A DNA stretch of 64,000 nt from Streptomyces sp. TG1A-8 (GTDB lineage: Bacteria > Actinomycetota > Actinomycetes > Streptomycetales > Streptomycetaceae), in the NCBI RefSeq assembly GCF_030499535.1, contig NZ_JASTLB010000001.1:2356001-2420000 (forward strand). Reading direction: 5' to 3'. Positions 9,550 to 21,421 of the stretch are shown in pieces; within the stretch, counting starts at the first letter, position 1, and each line of letters starts with the position of its first letter. Position numbers and translations under genes: made by a program. The notes under the pieces were generated by a model, which saw nothing but the letters and a program-made list of their open reading frames with translations, did no database searches and was not told the origin of the DNA.

Positions 9550-9576
9550 GAGGGGGCGGGACGCGCCCGCCCCCTC
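9550..9576 (-). terminator. Hairpin between atpD and atpC
   Basis: A perfect 11-bp inverted repeat (GAGGGGGCGGG / CCCGCCCCCTC) with a 5-nt loop lies 27 bases past the atpD stop and 68 bases before the atpC start. It could be a partial terminator or an RNA-processing barrier that sets the epsilon to beta ratio (1:3 in the complex). This role is inferred. Confidence 0.5.
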
Positions 9577-9603
9577 ACCGAGCACGGGGCTCGAAAGCCG
9601 GGC

Positions 9604-11957
<2,354 letters not shown>

Positions 11958-11978
11958 GAGTCAGGTCCCTTCCTTACG

Positions 11979-13571
11979 TCACTTGGCGGCAGCGGCAGGA
12001 GTGTCCTCGCCGAGCAGCTTGCCGTCCGAGGTCTCGAACTGCTTCTTGAACTCCGCCACGGCGTCGTCGATCGCCTGGATCGTGTCGTCCGACATCTTCG
12101 CGCCCTCGCGGATGGAGGTCATCAGGCCCTGCTCCTTGCGGTGCAGGTACTCCAGCAGCTCCCGCTCGAAGCGGCGGATGTCGGCGACCGGGACCTCGTC
12201 CATACGGCCGTTGGTGCCGGCCCAGACGGAGACGACCTGGTCCTCGGTGGCCATCGGCTGGTACTGGTCCTGCTTCAGCAGCTCGACCATGCGCTGACCG
12301 CGCTCCAGCTGGGCCTTGGAGGCCGCGTCCAGGTCGGAACCGAAGGCGGCGAACGCCTCCAGCTCGCGGAACTGGGCGAGGTCCACCCGCAGGCGGCCGG
12401 AGACCTGGCGCATCGCCTTGTGCTGCGCGGAACCACCGACCCGGGAGACGGAGATGCCGACGTTCAGCGCGGGGCGCTGACCGGCGTTGAACAGGTCCGA
12501 CTCCAGGAAGCACTGGCCGTCGGTGATGGAGATGACGTTGGTCGGGATGAACGCCGAGACGTCGTTGGCCTTGGTCTCGACGATCGGCAGGCCGGTCATC
12601 GAACCGGCGCCCATGTCGTCGGAGAGCTTGGCACAGCGCTCCAGCAGCCGGGAGTGCAGGTAGAAGACGTCACCCGGGTAGGCCTCGCGGCCCGGCGGGC
12701 GGCGCAGCAGCAGGGACACCGCGCGGTAGGCGTCGGCCTGCTTCGACAGGTCGTCGAAGATGATCAGGACGTGCTTGCCCTGGTACATCCAGTGCTGACC
12801 GATGGCCGAACCGGTGTACGGCGCCAGGTACTTGAAGCCGGCCGGGTCGGACGCCGGGGCGGCGACGATGGTCGTGTACTCCAGCGCGCCGTTCTCCTCC
12901 AGCGCGCGGCGGACCGACGCGATGGTGGAGCCCTTCTGGCCGATGGCGACGTAGATGCAGCGGACCTGCTTCTTCGGGTCGCCCGTGCGCCAGTTGTCGC
13001 GCTGGTTGATGATCGTGTCGACGGCCAGGGCGGTCTTGCCGGTCTGGCGGTCACCGATGATCAGCTGACGCTGACCGCGGCCGATCGGGGTCATCGCGTC
13101 GACGGCCTTGTAGCCGGTCTCCATCGGCTCGTGCACCGACTTGCGCTGCATGACCGTGGGGGCCTGCAGTTCGAGGGCGCGGCGGCCGTCGGTCTCGATC
13201 TCGCCGAGGCCGTCGATCGGGTTGCCGAGCGGGTCGACGACACGGCCGAGGTAGCCCTCGCCGACCGCGACGGAGAGGATCTCGCCGGTACGCGTGACCG
13301 GCTGTCCCTCCTCGATGCCGCTGAACTCGCCCAGGACGACCGCGCCGATCTCGCGCTCCTCCAGGTTCAGCGCGAGGCCGAGGGAGCCGTCCTCGAACTT
13401 CAGCAGCTCGTTCGCCATGGCCGAGGGCAGACCCTCGATCTTGGCAATGCCGTCGCCGGCGACGGTGACCGTACCGACCTCCTCGCGCGAGGCCGCGTCC
13501 GGCTTGTACGACTGGACGAAGTTCTCCAGCGCGTCCCGGATCTCCTCCGGCCGGATCGTGAGCTCCGCCAT
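11979..13571 (-). CDS. atpA: ATP synthase F1 alpha subunit
   Basis: The 530-residue alpha subunit carries the non-catalytic nucleotide sites. The P-loop GDRQTGKT is at 173-180. The N-terminus [15 protein letters not shown] binds delta. The ATG at 13571 gives the family N-terminus; the open frame extends to 13664 but that part is not conserved-looking and crosses the intergenic region. There are 130 bases to the preceding atpH stop, the longest gap inside the F1 block. Confidence 0.98.
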   Translation of the reverse strand: MAELTIRPEEIRDALENFVQSYKPDAASREEVGTVTVAGDGIAKIEGLPSAMANELLKFEDGSLGLALNLEEREIGAVVLGEFSGIEEGQPVTRTGEILSVAVGEGYLGRVVDPLGNPIDGLGEIETDGRRALELQAPTVMQRKSVHEPMETGYKAVDAMTPIGRGQRQLIIGDRQTGKTALAVDTIINQRDNWRTGDPKKQVRCIYVAIGQKGSTIASVRRALEENGALEYTTIVAAPASDPAGFKYLAPYTGSAIGQHWMYQGKHVLIIFDDLSKQADAYRAVSLLLRRPPGREAYPGDVFYLHSRLLERCAKLSDDMGAGSMTGLPIVETKANDVSAFIPTNVISITDGQCFLESDLFNAGQRPALNVGISVSRVGGSAQHKAMRQVSGRLRVDLAQFRELEAFAAFGSDLDAASKAQLERGQRMVELLKQDQYQPMATEDQVVSVWAGTNGRMDEVPVADIRRFERELLEYLHRKEQGLMTSIREGAKMSDDTIQAIDDAVAEFKKQFETSDGKLLGEDTPAAAAK

Positions 13572-13701
13572 CTGGGTTCCCTGCTCTCCTTGTTGGGCCC
13601 GAAGTTTCACTTTGGGGGGATGGGGACTCCCCCCATTAGGAGGTGAATCCTCTGCACGGCCCAACCAGGGCCGTCATCAGTACGTTCTGCTTGTTGAGTT
13701 G

Positions 13702-14517
13702 CTAGCTCGCCATGCGGCGGGCGGCCTCGTCGAGCCGGTCCGCGAGGGAGCCGTTGATGACCTCGTCGCCGACCTGCACCCGGATCCCGCCGAGGACCCC
13801 GGGGTCCACGTCCAGGTTGAGGTGCATGCGGCGGCCGTAGAGCTTGGCGAGGGCGGCGCCCAGGCGCCGCTTCTGCCCGTCGCTCAGCGGCACCGCCGAG
13901 GTGACGACGGCGACCATGCGGTCCCGGCGCTCGGCGGCGAGCCTGGACAGGGACTCCAGTCCCGCTTCCAGGCTACGTCCACGCGGCGCGGTCACGAGGC
14001 GCGTCACCAGACGTTCGGTCACCGGCTTGGCCCGCCCGCCGAGCAGCCGGTGCAGCAGCTCGGTCTTGGCCCGGGCGCCGGCGGCGCGGTCGGTCAGCGC
14101 GGCCCGCAGCTCGATGCTGGAGGTGACGATCCGGCCGAACCGGAACAGCTCGTCCTCGACGTCGTCGAGCGTGCCCGTCTTCTCCGCTTCGGTGAGGTCG
14201 GCGGTGTTCGCCAGCTCCTCCAGCGCGTCGACCAGGTCGCGGGACTGCGACCAGCGGGCGCGGGTGGTGCCGGCCACCAGGTCGGCCGCCGCGCCCCCGA
14301 TCTGCCCGCCGATCAGGCGGCGGACCAGGTCGGCCTTGGCATCTCCGGGCTGCGCCGGGTCGGTGAGGACCCGGCGCAGCCCGGCCTCGCGGTCGAGCAG
14401 CGCGGTGACGGCCGCCAGCTCGTCGGCGAGCTGCGCGACGTCCACGGACGTGGAGTCCGTCAGCGCGTCGAGACGCTCACGTGCGGCCGCCAGGGCCTCG
14501 CGGCTCGCTCCGTTCAT
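13702..14517 (-). CDS. atpH: ATP synthase F1 delta subunit
   Basis: The 271-residue delta subunit joins the b stalk to the top of F1. It is longer than the about 180-residue enterobacterial form, as usual in actinobacteria. The C-terminal motif VDPGVLGGIRVQVGDEVINGSLADRLDE is recognisable in pieces (GVLGGIRVQVGDEVINGS). Its start overlaps the atpF stop by four bases, which suggests translational coupling. Confidence 0.95.
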   Translation of the reverse strand: MNGASREALAAARERLDALTDSTSVDVAQLADELAAVTALLDREAGLRRVLTDPAQPGDAKADLVRRLIGGQIGGAAADLVAGTTRARWSQSRDLVDALEELANTADLTEAEKTGTLDDVEDELFRFGRIVTSSIELRAALTDRAAGARAKTELLHRLLGGRAKPVTERLVTRLVTAPRGRSLEAGLESLSRLAAERRDRMVAVVTSAVPLSDGQKRRLGAALAKLYGRRMHLNLDVDPGVLGGIRVQVGDEVINGSLADRLDEAARRMAS

Positions 14518-15065
14518 CGCGTGGCCTCGGCCTTCTCCTCGAGCTCGTCGAGGAAGCGGTCGATCACACGGCTCTGACGGGCGTGGTCCTCGAGGGACTC
14601 GCCGACGAGCTTGCCGGCCAGGTCGGTGGCGAGCTTGCCGACGTCCTGGCGCAGGGCGGACGCGGCGGCCTTGCGGTCGGCCTCGATCTGGGCGTGGCCT
14701 GCGGCGACGATCTCCTCGCGCTGCCGCTGGCCTTCGGCCCGCATCTCGGCGATGAGCGTGGCACCCTGCTCCTGCGCCTCCTGGCGCAGGCGCGCGGCCT
14801 CGTGCCGGGCCTCGGCGAGCTGGGCCTTGTACTGCTCAAGGACGCTCTGGGCCTCGACCTTCATGGTCTCGGCCTCTTCGATGCCGCCTTCGATCGCCGC
14901 TCGGCGCTCCTCCAGAACCTTGTTGATGTTCGGAAGCAGCTTCTTCCAGAAGAAGAAGAACACGATGGCGAAGGCGATGGTGCCGATGAGCAGCTCGGGA
15001 CCGGCGGGCAGGAGCGGGCTCTGCTCCGTCTCCTCGGCCGCCAGCTGTGCCAGGTTGGCGATCAC
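14514..15065 (-). CDS. atpF: ATP synthase Fo b subunit
   Basis: The 183-residue b subunit forms the peripheral stalk. One transmembrane helix lies at about residues 26-45 (ELLIGTIAFAIVFFFFWKKL). A long charged amphipathic coiled coil follows, rich in Ala, Glu and Arg. It precedes atpH with a four-base overlap. Confidence 0.96.
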   Translation of the reverse strand: MIANLAQLAAEETEQSPLLPAGPELLIGTIAFAIVFFFFWKKLLPNINKVLEERRAAIEGGIEEAETMKVEAQSVLEQYKAQLAEARHEAARLRQEAQEQGATLIAEMRAEGQRQREEIVAAGHAQIEADRKAAASALRQDVGKLATDLAGKLVGESLEDHARQSRVIDRFLDELEEKAEATR

Positions 15066-15104
15066 ATCAGTGCCTTTCGTCTCTTCGTGCCGGGTAAGAG
15101 GGAC

Positions 15105-15359
<255 letters not shown>

Positions 15360-15409
15360 TTACGGACCGGTGGGGGTTGGCCACCGGACGACCGGGGTGG
15401 GGTGGGGGC

Positions 15410-16228
15410 TCAGTGGTGCTCGGCGAGAGCGCCCTGAATGTACGAGCAGGCCAGCAGGACGAAGACGTACGCCTGGACGGCCTGGACGAAAAGCTCGAAG
15501 CAGATCATGACCATGGTCATCACGAAGGAGACACCGGCGGCCGGGATCATCCAGCTGTTCAGCAGGTACCAGGAGGCGACGGTGAACATCACCAGCATGA
15601 GGTGACCGGCGAACATGTTCGCGAAGAGCCGCACCGCGTGCGTGAACGGGCGGACGATCAGGTTCGAGAAGAACTCGATGACCATGACCAGCGGCAGCAC
15701 CGCGCCGAGCGACTTGTCGTACCCCGTCACGTTCTTGAAGAAGCCGACGAAGCCGTGGCGCTTGAAGGTCAGGCCGACCCACAGGACCCAGACGAGCAGG
15801 GCCAGGACGACCGGGAAGGCGAAGACCGAGGAGACCGGGAACTGCGCCAGCGGGACCACGGACCAGATGTTCATGATCCAGACGAAGAAGAAGAGGGAGA
15901 CCATGAGCGGCACCCACTTCTCGCCCTCGCGCTTGCCGAGGGTCTCGTACACGATGCCGCGGCGCACGAAGTCGTAGCCGGCCTCGCCGATCAGCTGCAG
16001 CTTGCCCGGGACGACCTTGGCCCTGCCGAAGGCGGTCCAGAAGAAGGCGACGACGACCAGGGAGGTGATGAGCGCGAGCAGCATCACCTTGGTGAACTCG
16101 AACCCGCCGACGGTGGCCATCGGCTTGAACAGGAACGAGTGCAGGCCCGGAGCCGGGAAGCCGCACCCGTTGTCGGACATGATCCGGCAACTCCAGTCAA
16201 AGGCGAGCTGGGTCTGGTCAGCACTCAC
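15410..16228 (-). CDS. atpB: ATP synthase Fo a subunit
   Basis: The 272-residue a subunit forms the proton half-channels against the c ring. The essential arginine is in the RLFANMFAGHLM motif, and the C-terminal FELFVQAVQAYVFVLL segment is typical. Five to six membrane helices are visible. The GTG at 16228 is chosen because AAGGAG lies six bases upstream; the frame continues to 16288 without a better start. Confidence 0.96.
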   Translation of the reverse strand: MSADQTQLAFDWSCRIMSDNGCGFPAPGLHSFLFKPMATVGGFEFTKVMLLALITSLVVVAFFWTAFGRAKVVPGKLQLIGEAGYDFVRRGIVYETLGKREGEKWVPLMVSLFFFVWIMNIWSVVPLAQFPVSSVFAFPVVLALLVWVLWVGLTFKRHGFVGFFKNVTGYDKSLGAVLPLVMVIEFFSNLIVRPFTHAVRLFANMFAGHLMLVMFTVASWYLLNSWMIPAAGVSFVMTMVMICFELFVQAVQAYVFVLLACSYIQGALAEHH

Positions 16229-16453
16229 CGCGGGCTCCTTCGGCGTGACGCATGGGTACGGCAACCTCGTTGTGTCGGCGCGGCACACGGCCGCGGAGCG
16301 GCACCGGACTGGTGTTACGGACGTGGGGGCGGCTGGGGGGCATCGAGCCTCGCGATCGAGCAGGCGTCAGCTCAGGTGCCCGCGCCCGCGATGCCGCAGT
16401 TGGCACCGGACGATAGCAGGAGATCTCACAGGTCTTTATCCCGCCCCTACCCC

Positions 16454-16891
16454 TCACGACGACGGCCCCGTCTTCTCGCGTTTCTCGCTCTTCGCGGAGT
16501 CGGGGTCGATGTAGAAGATCTTGGCTTTCAGGTGCGCGCGCGCCTGAGCGGCCATCCACACGACGGTCGCGACCACCAGCGCCACGGCGAAGGCCTTCGC
16601 GTCGAAGAGGGAGGTGCCCTTGAAGACGGCGACGAAGATCAGGAGGAGGAGGAGCTGGGCCGTGTAGAGCATGAGCCCCATGGCCTGGAACAACTGCGGG
16701 AGCGTCCTCGCCGTCCACTGCAGCACGTACAGGCCGATTCCCATGAACAGGACGGCCAGCACCGTGCCGACGGCCGCACCCAGCGCACCCCTGCCCCCCG
16801 CGACCGCGGCGCTCACGGCGACGGCGATCGCACCCGCAGCCGCTGCGGGCACAGCGATCTGCAGAAGGTTCCGGGCGTCTTTGGACGGCAT
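16454..16891 (-). CDS. atpI: ATP synthase accessory protein AtpI
   Basis: This 145-residue membrane protein has four hydrophobic helices and a charged tail ending SEKREKTGPSS. AtpI proteins are thought to assist c-ring assembly or Mg2+ transport. It is the first gene of the operon, 225 bases before atpB. The ATG at 16891 is preferred (GGAG about 11 bases upstream). An in-frame ATG at 16930 would add 13 residues but has no evident ribosome binding site. Confidence 0.85.
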   Translation of the reverse strand: MPSKDARNLLQIAVPAAAAGAIAVAVSAAVAGGRGALGAAVGTVLAVLFMGIGLYVLQWTARTLPQLFQAMGLMLYTAQLLLLLIFVAVFKGTSLFDAKAFAVALVVATVVWMAAQARAHLKAKIFYIDPDSAKSEKREKTGPSS

Positions 16892-17169
16892 GGCGGCAAC
16901 TCCGCTTTCACAGGGGGCAGGTGTCGTCATGGACGAGCGTAGTCCCGGGCCGAGTGGGCGAGCCTCACACCAATGGACCGTCGCACTACGGTCCTTCGGT
17001 TCTCCCCGGGGTTCTCGTGAACGGTATCACAAACTATTTGATGAGGTCTTTACCTGCTGGGTGTGCTTACTGTCACACATGAGAGTGATCCTGCGCGTCT
17101 GTGCAAAAACCGTGCCCATTTGCCTGGTATTGGGAGGGTTGGTTCCCCCACGACTTGGCAATGCTCTAG
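16892..17169. promoter_or_regulatory. AT-rich region upstream of the atp operon
   Basis: This 278-base gap lies between the atpI start and the stop of the upstream WecA-like gene. The stretch around 17025-17060 is AT-rich for the genome and is the most likely place for the atp operon promoter. No consensus -35/-10 pair with correct spacing could be fixed by eye. Confidence 0.35.
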
Positions 17170-18573
17170 TCAGATTCTTACCTTGCGGTCCTTACCGGTG
17201 CGGGACCGGGAGCCCAGGGCGGTGGCTCCGTTGACGCCCGTCGCACCGGCCGGGACGGGGGCCCGCTCGCCGGGAACGGCCGTTCCGGCGGGCCCGGGCG
17301 CCTGCGCGGCGCCCTCCCGCGCATCCCCCGGCTCTCCCGTCTCCCCCGGCCCTTCCGTTTCCGGCGCGCAGCCCGGCACGGCGTCGACGGCCTCGGCGGG
17401 CCGCCTGCGCCTGCGGTAGCGCGGCGGCACGATGCGCTGCGCCCACATCGGGGCGCGCGGGGTGAAGCGCGGCAGCAGGAGCAGGATCAGGCCCACCGCG
17501 CTGAGGAAGACCACGCCGAGCACGATCCACATCGACGCGGAGTTGACCGAGTACGCCAGTGCCCCGAACCCGATCAGGGCCGACCAGAAGTACATGATCA
17601 GCACGGCCCGGCTGTGCGAGTGGCCGATCTCCAGCAGCCGGTGGTGCAGGTGCCCCCGGTCCGCCGCGAACGGCGACTGGCCCCGCCAGGTGCGGCGGAC
17701 GATCGCCAGGACCAGGTCGGCGGCGGGCACGGCGATGATCGTCAGCGGCAGCAGCAGCGGGATGTAGACGGGGACCGTCTGGTGCACCGCCGCCTTCTCC
17801 GACCCCGTGAAGAGGGCCAGGGCGTCGGGGTCGACCTGGCCGGTGATGGAGATCGCGCCGGCCGCCAGCACCAGCCCGATCAGCATCGAGCCCGAGTCGC
17901 CCATGAAGATCCGCGCCGGGTGCATGTTGTGCGGCAGGAAGCCCAGGCACATGCCCATCAGGACGGCGGCGAACAGGGTCGCCGGGGCGGCGGCCTCGAT
18001 GCCGTACGAGTACCAGATGCGGTACGAGTACAGGAAGAACGCCGCCGCCGCGATGCACACCATGCCGGCCGCGAGGCCGTCGAGGCCGTCCACGAAGTTC
18101 ACCGCGTTGATCGTGATGACGACGAGCGCGACCGTCAGGAGCGTGCCCTGCCACTGGGTCAGGGCGACGTTGCCGACGCCGGGGACGGGCAGCCACAGGA
18201 TCGTCAGACCCTGCATGACCATGACGCCCGCGGCGATCATCTGACCGCCCAGCTTGATCAGCGCGTCGATCTCGAACTTGTCGTCCAGGACGCCGATGAG
18301 CCAGATCAGGGCCGCCCCGGACAGCAGCGCCCGGGGCTCGTTCGACTTCGCGAAGACCTCGTTGAGGTTGGTGAGGTGGTCGGCGACCAGCAGGCCCGCG
18401 CACAGGCCGAAGAACATCGCGATCCCGCCGAGGCGCGGAGTGGGCTCCCGGTGCACGTCACGCGCCCGGATCTCCGGCATGGCTCCGGCCACGATCGCGA
18501 ACTTCCGTACCGGCCCTGTCAGCAGATACGTCACCGCGGCCGTGATGCAGAGCGTCAGCAGGTATTCACGCAC
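17170..18573 (-). CDS. WecA/TagO-like undecaprenyl-phosphate sugar-1-P transferase
   Basis: This polytopic membrane enzyme of the MraY/WecA superfamily moves a sugar-phosphate from UDP-GlcNAc (or similar) to undecaprenyl phosphate, starting wall-polymer or glycan synthesis. About ten hydrophobic helices are visible. Family motifs are HREPTPRLGG, NAVNFVDGLDGLAAG and MGDSGSMLIG. The C-terminus has a Pro/Glu/Ala-rich cytosolic tail of about 80 residues. The GTG at 18573 gives the familiar VREYLLTL start; a GTG four codons earlier (18585) is possible. The sugar substrate is not determined by sequence alone. Confidence 0.88.
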   Translation of the reverse strand: MREYLLTLCITAAVTYLLTGPVRKFAIVAGAMPEIRARDVHREPTPRLGGIAMFFGLCAGLLVADHLTNLNEVFAKSNEPRALLSGAALIWLIGVLDDKFEIDALIKLGGQMIAAGVMVMQGLTILWLPVPGVGNVALTQWQGTLLTVALVVITINAVNFVDGLDGLAAGMVCIAAAAFFLYSYRIWYSYGIEAAAPATLFAAVLMGMCLGFLPHNMHPARIFMGDSGSMLIGLVLAAGAISITGQVDPDALALFTGSEKAAVHQTVPVYIPLLLPLTIIAVPAADLVLAIVRRTWRGQSPFAADRGHLHHRLLEIGHSHSRAVLIMYFWSALIGFGALAYSVNSASMWIVLGVVFLSAVGLILLLLPRFTPRAPMWAQRIVPPRYRRRRRPAEAVDAVPGCAPETEGPGETGEPGDAREGAAQAPGPAGTAVPGERAPVPAGATGVNGATALGSRSRTGKDRKVRI

Positions 18574-18723
18574 GGGCTTCCCCACAGGTCTCGCTGGCCA
18601 TCACAGCTCCACACCCTAGCGACGCGCGCATGTGGATGAGGACTTCCGGACGGCGACGATGGTTGCACGCGTGGTTGTGCACGACGGTCACACCGGGGTG
18701 TACGGGCGTGCGCCCGCCCTCGC

Positions 18724-19962
18724 TCAGCCGGGGTACGGCGGAAATCTACCGGTCAGCTCCCGGACCTGCGCGCGCACCCCGGCCGGGTCCCGCTCACCGC
18801 GCACGACGGCCGCCAGCAGCACGGCGATCCGCGCCATCTCGGCCTCCCCCATCCCCTGCGTGGTCACCGCCGCCGTGCCCAGGCGCAGCCCGCGGCCGTC
18901 GCCGCGCGGGAGCGGGCAGCACTCCAGGACCAGGCCGGCGGCGGCGAGCCGGCCGCGCGCGGTGCGGCCGTCCAGGCCGAGCGGCGCCGGGTCGGCGGCG
19001 ATCAGGTGGGTGTCGGTGCCGCCGGTGGCCACCGCGAGCCCCTCGGCGGCCAGGTGAGCGGCGAGCACCCGCGCGTTGGCGACCACCCGCCCGGCGTACG
19101 CGGCGAACGCCGGGGTCGCCGCCTCGCCGAAGGCGACGGCCTTGGCGGCGATGGTGTGCATCTGCGCGCCGCTCTGCGTGAAGGGGAAGACGGCCCGGTC
19201 GACGCGCTCGGCCAGCTCGCTCCCGCACAGGACCATCCCGCCGCGCGGGCCGCGCAGCACCTTGTGGGTGGTGGCGCACACGATGTCGGCGTACGGCACC
19301 GGGCTCGGCGCCGCTCCCCCGGCGACCAGGCCGATCGGATGGGCGGCGTCGACGATCAGGTAGGCCCCCACCTCGTCGGCGACCTCGCGGAAGAAGGCGT
19401 GGTCGAGGTGGCGGGGGTAGGCGATGGAGCCGCACACGACGGCCTTGGGCCGGTGGGCGCGGGCCAGGGCGCGGACCTGGTCGTGGTCGACGAGCCCGGT
19501 CCCGGCGTCGACGCCGTAGCCGACGAAGTCGAACCAGCGGCCGGAGAAGTTCGCGGGCGAGCCGTGGGTGAGGTGGCCGCCGTGGGGCAGGCCGAGGGCG
19601 AGGACGGTGTCGCCGGGGCGCAGCAGGGCGGCGTAGGCGGCCAGGACGGCCGACGAGCCCGAGTGGGGCTGGACGTTGGCGTGCGCGGCGCCGAACAGCG
19701 CCCTGGCCCGCTCGACCGCGAGGCGTTCGGCGGCGTCGGCGAACTCGCAGCCGCCGTGGTGCCGGGCGCCCGGGTAGCCCTCGGCGTACTTGTTGGCCAG
19801 TGACGAGCCGAGGGCGCCGAGCACGGCCGGCGAGGTGAAGTTCTCGGCGGCGCTCAGCTGGAGCGTCGTCGACTGCCGCGCCAGTTCCCCGTGCAGGACC
19901 TCGGCCAGTTCGGGGTCCTGCCGCCGCAGGGCATCGGTCTCGAGGACGGGGGTGACCGGCAT
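18724..19962 (-). CDS. glyA: Serine hydroxymethyltransferase
   Basis: This PLP enzyme converts serine and tetrahydrofolate to glycine and 5,10-methylene-THF. The 412 residues include LSAAENFTSPAVLGALGS, NKYAEGYPGARHHGGCE and the PLP-lysine motif ATTHKVLRGPRGGM. The ATG at 19962 has GGAG upstream. It differs from the most canonical glyA sequences in spots (AAEN instead of SENF at the start motif), so it may be a divergent paralogue; a second glyA elsewhere would be expected. It lies between the phosphatase-like gene and the WecA-like gene. Confidence 0.88.
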   Translation of the reverse strand: MPVTPVLETDALRRQDPELAEVLHGELARQSTTLQLSAAENFTSPAVLGALGSSLANKYAEGYPGARHHGGCEFADAAERLAVERARALFGAAHANVQPHSGSSAVLAAYAALLRPGDTVLALGLPHGGHLTHGSPANFSGRWFDFVGYGVDAGTGLVDHDQVRALARAHRPKAVVCGSIAYPRHLDHAFFREVADEVGAYLIVDAAHPIGLVAGGAAPSPVPYADIVCATTHKVLRGPRGGMVLCGSELAERVDRAVFPFTQSGAQMHTIAAKAVAFGEAATPAFAAYAGRVVANARVLAAHLAAEGLAVATGGTDTHLIAADPAPLGLDGRTARGRLAAAGLVLECCPLPRGDGRGLRLGTAAVTTQGMGEAEMARIAVLLAAVVRGERDPAGVRAQVRELTGRFPPYPG

Positions 19963-20050
19963 GGCGGGCTCCGGGCGGTCGGCGGGGACGTAGGTCCAAT
20001 GTAGGCCCGGGGTGGGCGGCGCGCGCGGCGTCACGCCCGCTCGGACCCGC

Positions 20051-20728
20051 TCACATCCGCGCCGGCACGCCCGTCAGCGCGGTCACCACCGGGTCCAGCG
20101 CCTCGCGTATCTCGTCACCGATGGACCGGAAGAACGTCAGCGGGGCGCCGTAGGGGTCGTAGACCTCGTCGGCCTCGGCGGTGGGGGCCAGCAGCCAGCC
20201 GCGCAGGGCCGCCGCCGCGCGCACCAGGGCGCGGGCGCGCATGACCAGGCCGTCCTCCAGCGGCGGCAGGGTGGCCGGGTCTATCGCCCGCACCAGGCGG
20301 GTGAACTCCTTCAGGGTGAAGGTGCGCAGGCCCGCCGAGTGGCCCATGGAGATGACCTGGGCGCGGTGGTCGCGGGTGGCGGTCAGGACGAGGTCGGCCC
20401 TGATGACGTGCTCGTCCAGCAGCTCCCGGCCGACGAAGCCGGTGGTGTCCGCGCCGAACTCGGCGAGCACGGTCTCCGCGTGCGCCTCCATGGGGGCGCC
20501 CTCGTGGCCCCAGGTGCCCGCGCTCTCCACGATCAGCCCGCCGCCGAGCACACCGAGCCGCTCGGCCACGAAATGGCGGGTCAGCCGCTCGGTGATCGGC
20601 GAGCGGCACACGTTGCCGGTGCTGACATGGAGGATGCGGAAGGTGTCGCGCGGGAACCCGAACGTCGTCGTCTGTTCCGCCGCGCGCTCTCCGTTGCCTA
20701 TGCCGAACCCCGCCTCAGGGGCCGTCAA
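20051..20728 (-). CDS. Low-molecular-weight PTP fold protein lacking the nucleophilic Cys
   Basis: The 225-residue protein has the LMW tyrosine phosphatase fold: P-loop RILHVSTGNVCRSPITERL, an SAGTWGHEGAP segment and the late acid loop VYDPYG. Canonical enzymes read V-C-x-G-N-x-C-R-S, with the first Cys as nucleophile. Here that position is Ser36 (AGC, bases 20621-20623), while Cys41 and Arg42 remain. Classical phosphatase chemistry is therefore unlikely, although phosphate or phosphoprotein binding could persist. The start is a TTG overlapping the TGA of tsaC, implying coupling. I recall the same VSTGNVCRSP form in other Streptomyces, so it may be a conserved subfamily. Confidence 0.82.
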   Translation of the reverse strand: MTAPEAGFGIGNGERAAEQTTTFGFPRDTFRILHVSTGNVCRSPITERLTRHFVAERLGVLGGGLIVESAGTWGHEGAPMEAHAETVLAEFGADTTGFVGRELLDEHVIRADLVLTATRDHRAQVISMGHSAGLRTFTLKEFTRLVRAIDPATLPPLEDGLVMRARALVRAAAALRGWLLAPTAEADEVYDPYGAPLTFFRSIGDEIREALDPVVTALTGVPARM

Positions 20729-21372
20729 TTCGCCACCTCGAGGTCGGGTACGACCTTGCGCAGCTCGTCCGGGGAGATCGCGCCCTCGCGCAGCAGCAGC
20801 GGCACCTCGCGGGAGACGTCCACGATGGACGACGGCACGTTGCCCGGGGTGGGGCCGCCGTCGAGGTAGACGGAGACGGAGTCGCCGAGCATCTCCCGGG
20901 CGGCGTCGCAGTTCTCCGGCGCGGGGTGCCCGGTGAGGTTGGCCGAGGACACGGCCATGGGGCCGACCTCGGTGAGCAGCTCGATGGCGACCGGGTGCAG
21001 CGGCATGCGGACGGCGACCGTGCCCCGGGTGTCGCCGAGGTCCCACTGCAGGGACGGCTGGTGCCGGGCGACCAGCGTGAGGGCGCCGGGCCAGAAGGCG
21101 TCGACCAGTTCCCAGGCCAGCTCGGAGAAGTCGGTGACGAGGCCGTGCAGGGTGTTCGGGGAGCCGATGAGCACGGGGGTGGGCATGTTGCGGCCCCGGC
21201 CCTTGGCGGCGAGCAGGTCGGCGACGGCCTCCGAGGAGAACGCGTCGGCGCCGATGCCGTACACCGTGTCGGTCGGGAGCACCACCAGCTCGCCCCGGCG
21301 GACGGCGGAGGCGGCCTCGCGCAGACCCGTCACGCGGTCGGTCGCGTCATTGGTGTCGTATCGCCGTGCCAT
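20725..21372 (-). CDS. tsaC: L-threonylcarbamoyladenylate synthase
   Basis: The enzyme makes threonylcarbamoyl-AMP from threonine, bicarbonate and ATP for the t6A37 modification of ANN-decoding tRNAs. The 215 residues have the YrdC/Sua5 core: LVVLPTDTVYGIGADAFSSE near the start, KGRGRNMPTPVLIGS, and MAVSSANLTGHPAP. There is no C-terminal Sua5 domain. It is part of a prfA-prmC-tsaC cluster, an arrangement common in Gram-positives, and its stop overlaps the next start. Confidence 0.94.
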   Translation of the reverse strand: MARRYDTNDATDRVTGLREAASAVRRGELVVLPTDTVYGIGADAFSSEAVADLLAAKGRGRNMPTPVLIGSPNTLHGLVTDFSELAWELVDAFWPGALTLVARHQPSLQWDLGDTRGTVAVRMPLHPVAIELLTEVGPMAVSSANLTGHPAPENCDAAREMLGDSVSVYLDGGPTPGNVPSSIVDVSREVPLLLREGAISPDELRKVVPDLEVAN

Positions 21373-21421
21373 GTCTAGCTGGCCTCCTCGTACACGTACT
21401 GCGGGCTGGACGTCGGGGCGG

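Noticed and set aside
16931..17169. A short plus-strand gene beginning MRVILRVCAK
   Set aside because: No ribosome binding site, no family, and it lies in the probable promoter region of the atp operon.
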